A DNA stretch of 64,000 nt from Nocardia beijingensis NBRC 16342 (GTDB lineage: Bacteria > Actinomycetota > Actinomycetes > Mycobacteriales > Mycobacteriaceae): NCBI RefSeq assembly GCF_001612785.1, contig NZ_BDBC01000049.1:1-64000 (forward strand), in the 5' to 3' direction. Positions 1-7,165 of the stretch are shown here, in pieces. The notes beneath the pieces were generated by a model. That model did not search any database. It had not been told where the DNA came from and saw nothing but the letters and a program-made list of their open reading frames with translations. Numbering within the stretch: the first letter of the stretch is position 1; each line of letters starts with the position of its first letter. The translations under genes were made by a program, and so were the position numbers.

Positions 1-1252
1 GCACGTTCGCGGCCACGCCGAGCGCGGCGACGATGTGCGGGATCACCTCGTGCGGCGCGGCCGAGAACGTGCGCACCCACAGCAGACCGATCAGCACCGC
101 GGCGGCGACGCCACGCCGCCGCCAGTCCTGGACGGTGGCGAAACGCCCGAGCAGCACGCACACCAGCACCAGCAGGCCGAGCGCGACCATCGGCAGCACC
201 CGCGCGGGCCAGCGCAACGGTCCGACCGCGCCGGGACCCGCCGTCCACATCAGCGCAAGCACCGCGAACACCGCGGGCGCGACGAGCTCACGCGCCGCGC
301 CGAGCGCCTTGCGCCAGTCGACGAAGGCCAGCGCCGGAACCAGGAACCAGGCGATGTAGACCACCGGCATCGGCTGGACGTACCCCCACCAGGAATTGAA
401 CGCGGGCAGCGTGCTGGGCAGGCTGGCGTTCAGCGACTCCGACCACGGCACGGTGAGGAACTGGTCGTTGTTGATCTGCGCGGTGCCGCGCCAGGTCACC
501 TTCGCCGACAGCATGCTCGGCAGGTAGGTCGCCAGTCCGGCCAGCGCCGCGGCGGCGGCGACGATGAGCAGGCGCAGCGAAGGACGCCATGCCTTCTGAT
601 AGACGAGTTCGCCGATGGCGACGGCGCCCACCATCAGACCGGCCTCCACCGCGGGGAAGATGTATTGCACCGAGATGGCCAGATACAGGAAGACGAAAGC
701 AGGGATCGGCCCGCTGCGCCCGCGGGCGTAGCGCACCCCGGACGCCCAGGCGTGGGCCAGCCACGCGGTGCCGGTGAACGCGGTCATCCAGCTGGACTCG
801 TCGAAGAACAGCAGCCATCCGGTGAACGGAATGGCCGCGCCCGCCACCGCCGCCCATGGCGCCTTCGCCCCGTAGGCCAGGCAGATCCGGTACACGCCGA
901 GGGCGAGGACGATCGCGAAGATCAGCTTCACCACGGTGGCGTACAGCGCGAGGTTGTCGACCGATGGCGCGATCAGATCGATCAGCAGCTGCGGCGGATT
1001 GAGCAGCCCGGCCTCTTCGATGGTGTAGTTGCCCGCCATCCAATGCTCGGGGATCATCGCGGGCAACCGTCCCTCGCGCAGGTACCGGCCGAGCATCACC
1101 CACAGCGGCGCGTACTGCGATTCGGTGTCGTCGGTGTAGAAATGCCGGACGTTGGCGAATAGCACCGCACCGTAACCCGCGATCACCCCGAGCGCCGTGA
1201 TGACGCCCCATGTGCGGACTTCGCGCGAAGGAAGAGTGCTACGTTCGGCCAC
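1..1252 (-). CDS. GT-C-like polytopic membrane protein, first paralogue (C-terminus beyond left edge)
   Basis: About 417 residues are visible and the C-terminus lies outside the window. It is closely similar along its whole visible length to the protein at 1812-4070, so the two form a tandem duplication. A first transmembrane helix is followed by an extracytoplasmic loop with FYTDDTESQY; an acidic pair in the first loop is typical of GT-C fold glycosyltransferases. Many further hydrophobic segments follow. I chose the GTG at 1250-1252 because an in-frame TGA lies two codons upstream (the codon between is CTC) and because a TAGGGT -10-like hexamer sits exactly 9 nt upstream, as in the paralogue. 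Likely role (inference): transfer of a lipid-linked sugar to a cell-envelope glycan outside the membrane. The substrate cannot be told from the sequence. Confidence 0.7.
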   Translation of the reverse strand, partial: MAERSTLPSREVRTWGVITALGVIAGYGAVLFANVRHFYTDDTESQYAPLWVMLGRYLREGRLPAMIPEHWMAGNYTIEEAGLLNPPQLLIDLIAPSVDNLALYATVVKLIFAIVLALGVYRICLAYGAKAPWAAVAGAAIPFTGWLLFFDESSWMTAFTGTAWLAHAWASGVRYARGRSGPIPAFVFLYLAISVQYIFPAVEAGLMVGAVAIGELVYQKAWRPSLRLLIVAAAAALAGLATYLPSMLSAKVTWRGTAQINNDQFLTVPWSESLNASLPSTLPAFNSWWGYVQPMPVVYIAWFLVPALAFVDWRKALGAARELVAPAVFAVLALMWTAGPGAVGPLRWPARVLPMVALGLLVLVCVLLGRFATVQDWRRRGVAAAVLIGLLWVRTFSAAPHEVIPHIVAALGVAANV

Positions 1253-1261
1253 GAGTCACAG

Positions 1262-1267
1262 ACCCTA
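1262..1267 (-). promoter_or_regulatory. TAGGGT -10-like element, near-leaderless start
   Basis: TAGGGT on the minus strand is followed by 9 nt and then the GTG start at 1252. The same hexamer and spacing occur upstream of the paralogue at 4070. With transcription starting about 6-7 nt after the hexamer the mRNA would be leaderless or nearly so. No Shine-Dalgarno sequence is visible. Confidence 0.4.
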
Positions 1268-1323
1268 CCGTCACCGCGATGCGGCTCCGGCAAGCCAGTG
1301 CCGGGACGACGGCCCGGAACGGG

Positions 1324-1815
1324 TCATCCGGCCGCGTTGTCGGTCGGCGCCTGCGTGGTGCGGCGGAACGAGATGTAGCGATGGCCGAAGAAACTGGCGA
1401 CCGCGACCAGGCCCATCACCACGACGGCCGAGGGAATCCGCGGCAGGCGCAGCACCGTGACCGCCAGCGACAGCAGCACGGTATTCATCAGCAGCCCCCC
1501 GGAATTCACCACGACGAAGGCGGCGAAATCGCGCAGCACCCGGCCGCGTACCCGGAATACGAGCGTCCGGTGCAGGACGAAAGCGACGACGATGCCGACG
1601 GCGTAGGCCAGCACGACCGCGACGGCGGGCGGCCAAGCGTCACCGAGCACCGCGAGCCACGCCACGGTCAGGCCGATGCCGAGCAGGGTGTTGCACGCCC
1701 CGACCAGCGCGAAAGCGACCTCCTGCCGCCGGACCACCCGCGTCAGGAGTCCCGCCGCGGGACCGTCGCCCACCGCGTCGGTACCCATGGCCGCCGGAGG
1801 GGTGTTCGTCTTCAC
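1324..1815 (-). CDS. GtrA-like four-helix membrane protein
   Basis: 163 residues with four hydrophobic helices and short loops, the layout of the GtrA/DPMS-associated family, whose members are thought to move polyprenyl-phosphate-linked sugars across the membrane. The sequence ends FFGHRYISFRR, close to the family's usual conserved basic C-terminal segment after the last helix. The ATG overlaps the stop of the upstream GT-C-like gene by 4 nt (ATGA), so the two are translationally coupled. A glycosyltransferase of the type that makes polyprenyl-phosphate sugars lies at 4253 on the other strand. Together they suggest a synthesis, flipping and transfer set for an envelope sugar. The family is confident; the substrate is unknown. 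Confidence 0.8.
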   Translation of the reverse strand: MKTNTPPAAMGTDAVGDGPAAGLLTRVVRRQEVAFALVGACNTLLGIGLTVAWLAVLGDAWPPAVAVVLAYAVGIVVAFVLHRTLVFRVRGRVLRDFAAFVVVNSGGLLMNTVLLSLAVTVLRLPRIPSAVVVMGLVAVASFFGHRYISFRRTTQAPTDNAAG

Positions 1816-4070
1816 GAAACGGCGTCCGCCAGTTCGCGATCCGGCTCGGTGGGCGCGGTGCCTGCGCTCTCCTGCGGCTCCTCACGACGCCGGGACCGGA
1901 CATACAGCCATTGCAGGACGCCGATGCCGAGCACCCCCGCCACCGCCGCGGCGATGCCGATCTTCCAGCCCGGCGGACGCCAGGTCAGCACCAGCTCGGC
2001 GTTCTGAGTGCCGGCGGGAACATCGACGGCGATGAAGGACTTGGCGACCGTGGTGATCGGAAGCGACTTGCCGTTCAAGGTGACCCGATATCCCGGCCAG
2101 CCCAGCCGCGCGAACACGACCTTGCCGCCCTCGACCGAGGAGACGCGCACCCTGCTGGTGGTGTCGGTCTCGGAGATCGAGGTCGCGCTCACGTTCTTGG
2201 CCGCCGTCACGCGGCCGTTGGTGGTCGAGATCGGTCCGCCCACGCGTTCCAGCACGGCGATGTAGCGCTCGTGGCCGGGGTAGTCGACCCACTGCCAGCC
2301 CTCCGGCGCGGGCTGGGCCGCCGCGTCCGGGAACAGGGCACGCTGCAGCACCACGCGGTCGAGGTTCATCAGATCGACCAGCGGCCGTCCTGTGGTCGGC
2401 TCGGGCGCGAACATGCGCCGGTAGGCGTCCGGGCAGACGCTGCCGTCCCAGCGCATGCACAGCAGCTCACCGAAGTAGAAGTGGCCGCTGGGGGTGTAAC
2501 CGTTGACGTAGTTCAGTTCCAGCCCGCGGGCGTAGTTGCCGAAGACGAGCGAGCCGTAGGCGGCCTCGATGCTCTTGTCCTGCGGTTGCAGCAGTCCGCG
2601 ATCGCCCAGCTGGATGGTGTTGCCCGCGAAGTCGGGGAACGCGTCCTTCGCCACCGAACGCTTCACCGGCAGGTTCCACGACATCGGCGTGGGTTGCGCG
2701 GCGTCGACCTGGAAATAGGCGATCGGGAACATCGCGACGATGGTCACGGCGCACGCCGCCGCGGTGCCCTTGGTGCGCCCGAGCCACACCGCGGCCGCCA
2801 CCAGCGCCGCCAGCGCCAGCGCCGCGATCACGTGCCAGATCGCGTCGTGCGGGTCGGCGCAGAACGAACGCACCCACAGCAGCAGGATCAGCACGCCCGC
2901 AGCGATGCCGCGATTCTTCGGATCGCGGAACGTCCCGTAACGCCCGAGCAGCACACACACCAGCACGAGCAGGCCGATGGCCAGCATCGGCAGCACGCGC
3001 GCCGGCCAGCGCAGCGGTCCGACGGAACCGGGGCCGGCGGTCCACATCAGCATCATGATCGCGAAGATCGCGATCGCGCTCAGCTCCCGCCACGCCTCCT
3101 TGGCCCGCCGCCAGTCGACGAACGCCAGAGCCGGGATCAGGAACCAGGCGATGTAGGTGACCGGCAGCGGCTGCACGTAACCCCACCACGAGGTGAAGGC
3201 GGGCAGCGAGCTGGGCAGGCTGGCGTTCAGCGACTCCGACCACGGCACCGTGAGGAACTGGTCGTTGTTGATCTGCGCGGTGCCGCGCCAGGTCACCTTC
3301 GCCGACAGCATCGAGGGCAGGAAGGTCAGCAGGCCCGCGAGCCCCGCGCAGCCCGCCGCGAGCGTCAGCCGCAGCACCGGCTGCCATTTGCGCTGGTACA
3401 CCAGCTCGCCCACGGCCACAGCAAGCAGCATCAGCACCGCTTCGACCGCGGGGAAGATGTACTGCGTCGAGATGGTCAGATACAGGTAGACGAAGACCGG
3501 AACGGGGCCGCCCGCACCTCGCGTGTAGCGCACCGAGGCCGCCCAGGCGTGCACCATCCACGCGGTGCCGGTGAGCGCGGTCATCCAGCTGGCTTCGTCG
3601 AAGAACAGGAAGAAGCCCGACAGCGGCAGCGCGACGCCCGCGACCGCCGACCACGCGGGCCGCCCGCCGTAGACGAGACAGATCCGGTAGACGCCGAGCG
3701 CGGCGATGATCGAGAAGATCAGCTTCACGACGGTGGCGTACAGCGCGACGTTGTCCACCGAGGGCGCGATCAGATCGATCAGCAGCTGCGGCGGGTTGAA
3801 CAGGCCCGCGTCGTCCATGGTGTTGTTGCCCGCCATCCAGTGCTCGGGCACCATGACCGGGAAATCGCCTGCGCGCAACGCGCGGCCCAAGCCGACCCAC
3901 AGCGAGGTGTACTGGGACTCGGTGTCGTCGGTGAAGAAATGCCTGGCGTTGGCGAGCAGGACAGCGAGGTAACCCGCGACCACTCCGAGCGCGGTGATGA
4001 CCCCCCACCGGTAGACATCTCGCCGCGAATAGGCCTCCGGCGGCGAGTCGAGCACTGCACTGTCCGTCAC
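1812..4070 (-). CDS. GT-C-like polytopic membrane protein, second paralogue
   Basis: 752 residues from the GTG at 4070. A TTG at 4079 would add three residues, but the GTG matches the paralogue's start and keeps the same 9-nt gap to TAGGGT (4080-4085). About a dozen hydrophobic helices occupy the first two thirds, with FFTDDTESQY in the first extracytoplasmic loop, as in GT-C enzymes. A soluble beta-rich extracytoplasmic region follows, then a last transmembrane helix near the C-terminus (about residues 685-715) and a charged tail. A stretch around residues 255-285 (KVTWRGTAQINN onward) is identical to the first paralogue. Probably an envelope glycan glycosyltransferase or polysaccharide-modifying protein, coupled to the GtrA-like gene. 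YfhO-like family membership is an alternative. Confidence 0.7.
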   Translation of the reverse strand: MTDSAVLDSPPEAYSRRDVYRWGVITALGVVAGYLAVLLANARHFFTDDTESQYTSLWVGLGRALRAGDFPVMVPEHWMAGNNTMDDAGLFNPPQLLIDLIAPSVDNVALYATVVKLIFSIIAALGVYRICLVYGGRPAWSAVAGVALPLSGFFLFFDEASWMTALTGTAWMVHAWAASVRYTRGAGGPVPVFVYLYLTISTQYIFPAVEAVLMLLAVAVGELVYQRKWQPVLRLTLAAGCAGLAGLLTFLPSMLSAKVTWRGTAQINNDQFLTVPWSESLNASLPSSLPAFTSWWGYVQPLPVTYIAWFLIPALAFVDWRRAKEAWRELSAIAIFAIMMLMWTAGPGSVGPLRWPARVLPMLAIGLLVLVCVLLGRYGTFRDPKNRGIAAGVLILLLWVRSFCADPHDAIWHVIAALALAALVAAAVWLGRTKGTAAACAVTIVAMFPIAYFQVDAAQPTPMSWNLPVKRSVAKDAFPDFAGNTIQLGDRGLLQPQDKSIEAAYGSLVFGNYARGLELNYVNGYTPSGHFYFGELLCMRWDGSVCPDAYRRMFAPEPTTGRPLVDLMNLDRVVLQRALFPDAAAQPAPEGWQWVDYPGHERYIAVLERVGGPISTTNGRVTAAKNVSATSISETDTTSRVRVSSVEGGKVVFARLGWPGYRVTLNGKSLPITTVAKSFIAVDVPAGTQNAELVLTWRPPGWKIGIAAAVAGVLGIGVLQWLYVRSRRREEPQESAGTAPTEPDRELADAVS

Positions 4071-4079
4071 GAGTTCCAA

Positions 4080-4085
4080 ACCCTA
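4080..4085 (-). promoter_or_regulatory. TAGGGT -10-like element, near-leaderless start
   Basis: Minus-strand TAGGGT lies 9 nt before the GTG at 4070, the same arrangement as at 1262-1267. The sequences just upstream of the two paralogues are otherwise diverged, so conservation of hexamer and spacing supports function. Confidence 0.4.
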
Positions 4086-4252
4086 CAGGGCGGGTCCCGG
4101 CTTGGCATCGGTCGCGGACGCCACCAAGATGAGGGCATGATCAGCTGCTCCGCTGGCCGCCGCGCCCACCGTGCTAGAGTCCACACCGGTTCGGGCTCCG
4201 CAGTTCTGCCACGAGTACCGGCACGCACCGTCATCGAAAGTCGATCCAGCTG

Positions 4253-5353
4253 ATGCCGATCACCCCCGCCCGCACACTCCGTTCCGGCGCCCCGGCGACG
4301 AACGGCGACCCGGCACGGCCCGGCGTGGACCGGCCGCACACGGTGTCGGTGGTCGTGCCGGTGTACCGAGGTGAGGACACGATCGCCGGTCTGGTCGCCG
4401 AACTGCACGATCTGACCCGCACCACCGAGACCGCGGGCGGCACCGCGTTCACCGTCTCCGAGATCATCCTGGTGCACGACCACGGCCCGGACCGCTCCGA
4501 CGTGGTGCTACAGGAACTGCAACGGACCTATCCCACCGTGCGCACCGTCTGGCTCAGCCGCAACTTCGGCCAGGACGCCGCGACGATCGCCGGGATGTCG
4601 GCCGCGAGCGGTGACTGGATCGTCACCATGGACGAGGACGGCCAGCACGATCCCCGCTTCATCAGCGCGTTCCTGGACACCGCGCTGGCGCAGCGCGCCG
4701 ATCTGGTCTACTCCAAGCCGAGCAACACCAGGCCGCACGGGTTCCTGCGCAATCTGACCTCGCGCGGAGCCAAGCTGGTGCTCGCGACGTTGTTCGCGTT
4801 CCCGGATTCCACCCGGTTCGAAAGCTACCGGCTGATCCGCGGGGACATCGGCAGGCAACTGGCCGAGGTCGCGTCGAACGGCGTCTACCTCGACGTCGCG
4901 CTGACCTGGGTGGTCGGCGCCGTCGCGCAGGCGCCGGTGGTGCTGCGCGCCGAGGGCAGGGAGGAATCCGGCTACAACTACCGTCGGCTGTTCTCGCTGT
5001 TCTGGAAGATGGTGCTGTGCAGCGGAACCCGCGGGCTGCGGCTGGTCAGCCTGCTCGGCGTCACCTTGGCGCTGGCCGGCGGCGTGATGGCCGCCGTGGT
5101 CGTGTTCGAGGCGCTGACCACCGACGGCTGGGCGCCGGAAGGCTGGGCCTCCACCATCGTGGTGCTGCTGCTGTGCTCCGGCGCGATCCTGTTCTCACTC
5201 GGGCTGATCGCCGAGTACCTGGGCGTTGCTCTGCACGTCCTGGTGGGCAAGCCCCTCTATCTCACCGTCGAGACGCCGACGCCGCGTCCGACGGACACAT
5301 CGGAACTGACCGCGACCACCGCCAGCAGGGGGACCGACCGGGTTGAGCACTGA
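4253..5353 (+). CDS. Family 2 glycosyltransferase, polyprenyl-phosphate sugar synthase type
   Basis: 366 residues. After a disordered N-terminus, a GT-A domain starts at about residue 30 (VSVVVPVYRGEDTI) and carries the metal/nucleotide DxD motif at residues 127-129 (MDEDGQHDP). Two transmembrane helices lie at about 255-325, as in DPMS/ArnC/GtrB-type enzymes that place a sugar on polyprenyl phosphate at the cytoplasmic face. The TTG-started aminotransferase gene overlaps its 3' end, so the pair form an operon. The GtrA-like protein on the opposite strand is the usual partner class. The sugar is not determinable; a 4-amino-4,6-dideoxy sugar is suggested by the next gene (inference). Confidence 0.8.
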   Translation: MPITPARTLRSGAPATNGDPARPGVDRPHTVSVVVPVYRGEDTIAGLVAELHDLTRTTETAGGTAFTVSEIILVHDHGPDRSDVVLQELQRTYPTVRTVWLSRNFGQDAATIAGMSAASGDWIVTMDEDGQHDPRFISAFLDTALAQRADLVYSKPSNTRPHGFLRNLTSRGAKLVLATLFAFPDSTRFESYRLIRGDIGRQLAEVASNGVYLDVALTWVVGAVAQAPVVLRAEGREESGYNYRRLFSLFWKMVLCSGTRGLRLVSLLGVTLALAGGVMAAVVVFEALTTDGWAPEGWASTIVVLLLCSGAILFSLGLIAEYLGVALHVLVGKPLYLTVETPTPRPTDTSELTATTASRGTDRVEH

Positions 5354-6482
5354 CCGCGTCATCTTCAGCCGTCCGTACCGGGCGCGCCGGGAACTAGCGA
5401 ATCTGGAGGCCGTGCTCGCCTCCGACCACAGCCACGGTGACGGGCAGTTCACCGCGTCGGCCACCGCGAAGCTGAAGGCGATCACGGGCGCGCCGCACGC
5501 ACTGCTCACCACCTCCTGCACGTCCGCGCTGGAGATGGCGGGCCTGCTGCTGGAGCTGGGCCCCGACGACGAAGTGATCGTGCCGAGCTTCGCCTTCACC
5601 TCCACCGCCACCTCGATGGCGCTGCGCGGCGCCACCTGCGTGTTCGCCGACATCGATCCGGCCACCGGCAACCTGGATCCGGAGTCGGTCGCGGCCGTGG
5701 TCACCGAGCGGACGAAGGCCGTTGTGGTCATCCACTACGGTGGCGTCGCCGCCGACATGGCCGGTCTGCTCGACCTGGCGAACACCCACGGCTTCGCCGT
5801 CGTCGAGGACAACGCGCACGGGCTCGGCGGCGCCTGGCGCGGCCGCAAGCTCGGCACCATCGGCACGATGGGCACGCTCAGCTTCCACGACACCAAGAAC
5901 GTGCACTGCGGCGAGGGCGGCGCGCTGCTGCTCACCGACGAGATCCTGATGGCGCGCGCCGAGATCATCCGGGAGAAGGGCACCGACCGGGCCCGGTTCC
6001 TGCGCGGCGCGGTGGACAAGTACTCCTGGCAGGACATCGGCTCCAGCTACCTGCCCAGCGAGCTGAACGCGGCCGTGCTCGACGCGCAACTGGACGAGTT
6101 CGACACCATCCAGGCCGGACGCCACCGGGTGTGGGACGCCTACGCCGCCGCCCTGCCCGATTGGGCCCGGCGCAACGACGTGCGCCTCATGTCCGTGCCC
6201 GCCGATCGCGAGCACACCGCGCACCTGTACTACCTGCGGACCCCGACCGAGCGCCGCCGCGACGACCTGATCGCCCACCTCGCCGCGCAGGGGATCTCCG
6301 CCCCGTTCCACTACATCCCGCTGGACTCCAGCCCGGCCGGGTTCAAGCTCGGCCGCACGCCGCGCGCGTGCGCCCGCAGCGCGGAGTTCTCCGCGACCGT
6401 GGTTCGCCTGCCGCTCTGGCCGGATCTCACCGACGCGCAAGTGGCTCGTGTCGTGGACGCGGTCACCGCGTTCACCGTGTGA
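5343..6482 (+). CDS. WecE-like dTDP-4-amino-4,6-dideoxygalactose transaminase family protein
   Basis: 379 residues, DegT/DnrJ/EryC1/StrS aminotransferase fold. The PLP lysine is K185 in SFHDTKNVHCGEGGA, a signature close to that of WecE/RffA, which converts dTDP-4-keto-6-deoxyglucose to dTDP-4-amino-4,6-dideoxygalactose. Other conserved parts are TTSCTSALEMA (about 56-66) and the VPSFAFTSTA strand (80-89). The start is a TTG overlapping the end of the glycosyltransferase gene by 11 nt, with a GGGGGA tract upstream. Length equals the family norm. Likely supplies an amino-deoxy sugar nucleotide for the neighbouring envelope genes. Exact substrate is inferred from the signature, not proven. Confidence 0.8.
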   Translation: MSTDRVIFSRPYRARRELANLEAVLASDHSHGDGQFTASATAKLKAITGAPHALLTTSCTSALEMAGLLLELGPDDEVIVPSFAFTSTATSMALRGATCVFADIDPATGNLDPESVAAVVTERTKAVVVIHYGGVAADMAGLLDLANTHGFAVVEDNAHGLGGAWRGRKLGTIGTMGTLSFHDTKNVHCGEGGALLLTDEILMARAEIIREKGTDRARFLRGAVDKYSWQDIGSSYLPSELNAAVLDAQLDEFDTIQAGRHRVWDAYAAALPDWARRNDVRLMSVPADREHTAHLYYLRTPTERRRDDLIAHLAAQGISAPFHYIPLDSSPAGFKLGRTPRACARSAEFSATVVRLPLWPDLTDAQVARVVDAVTAFTV

Positions 6483-6509
6483 ACCGGCCCGCGACGCCGG
6501 AGCCCGGCC

Positions 6510-7115
6510 TCACGGGGTGAGCACGTAGAGCTTCTCCCGCCCGCCCGCGATCAGGGATTCCCGGGCCACACGGGGCCGGTACGCCGTGAAGAACTCGTCG
6601 AGGGTCCGCTCGGTGAAGCGGTGCGCCTGCTCGCCGTCGCCCGCGTCGGTGAACCGTTTGCCGATCGTGGCGAGGACCGGATTGCCGCTGGTCGCCAGGT
6701 TGCGGACCGGTTCGGCGACGATCACCCGCTCGGTGGCCGCGGCGAGCATCCGGTCCAGCAGCGGGCGCGGCTCGGGCAGGAAGTGGTAGAGGCTGGCCTG
6801 CATGATGACGTAGTCGGCGGCGGGCAGCGCGGCACCGGATCGCAGGTTCCACACCTTGCCCCGTCCGCCCGCTTCGTTCACGCGCGCCACGAAGCGCTCG
6901 TTGAGATCGAGGCCGGTGTAGTCGACCGACTTGTGGCGCAGGTAGCGGGTGTAGAGCGTCGCGGGTCCGCAGCACAGATCGACCACACTCGCCCCTTCCG
7001 GGACGAGTTCGGCGATAGCGCGATACCGAGCCGTGTAGTGCTTGCCGTACAACCCGCGCATCAGGACCTCGTAGACGGTCCCGTTGCGGTAAATGAGGCT
7101 CGTTCCCACAGGCAC
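6510..7115 (-). CDS. Class I SAM-dependent methyltransferase
   Basis: 201 residues from a GTG start. Motif I of a Rossmann-type methyltransferase is visible at about residues 43-54 (SVVDLCCGPATL), with the acidic end of strand 2 in TGLDLNERF and a later motif in DYVIMQASLYHF. The N-terminus (YEVLMRGLYGKHYTARYR) and compact size resemble small-molecule or lipid methyltransferases. It lies convergent to the aminotransferase gene and 50 bp downstream of the lipase/ligase gene on the same strand, so it may share that transcript. Substrate unknown. Confidence 0.75.
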   Translation of the reverse strand: MPVGTSLIYRNGTVYEVLMRGLYGKHYTARYRAIAELVPEGASVVDLCCGPATLYTRYLRHKSVDYTGLDLNERFVARVNEAGGRGKVWNLRSGAALPAADYVIMQASLYHFLPEPRPLLDRMLAAATERVIVAEPVRNLATSGNPVLATIGKRFTDAGDGEQAHRFTERTLDEFFTAYRPRVARESLIAGGREKLYVLTP

Positions 7116-7165
7116 TCACTATGCCATCGGTCGGTGAATCCGGCTCTTCGGCAACATGTGTCGGG

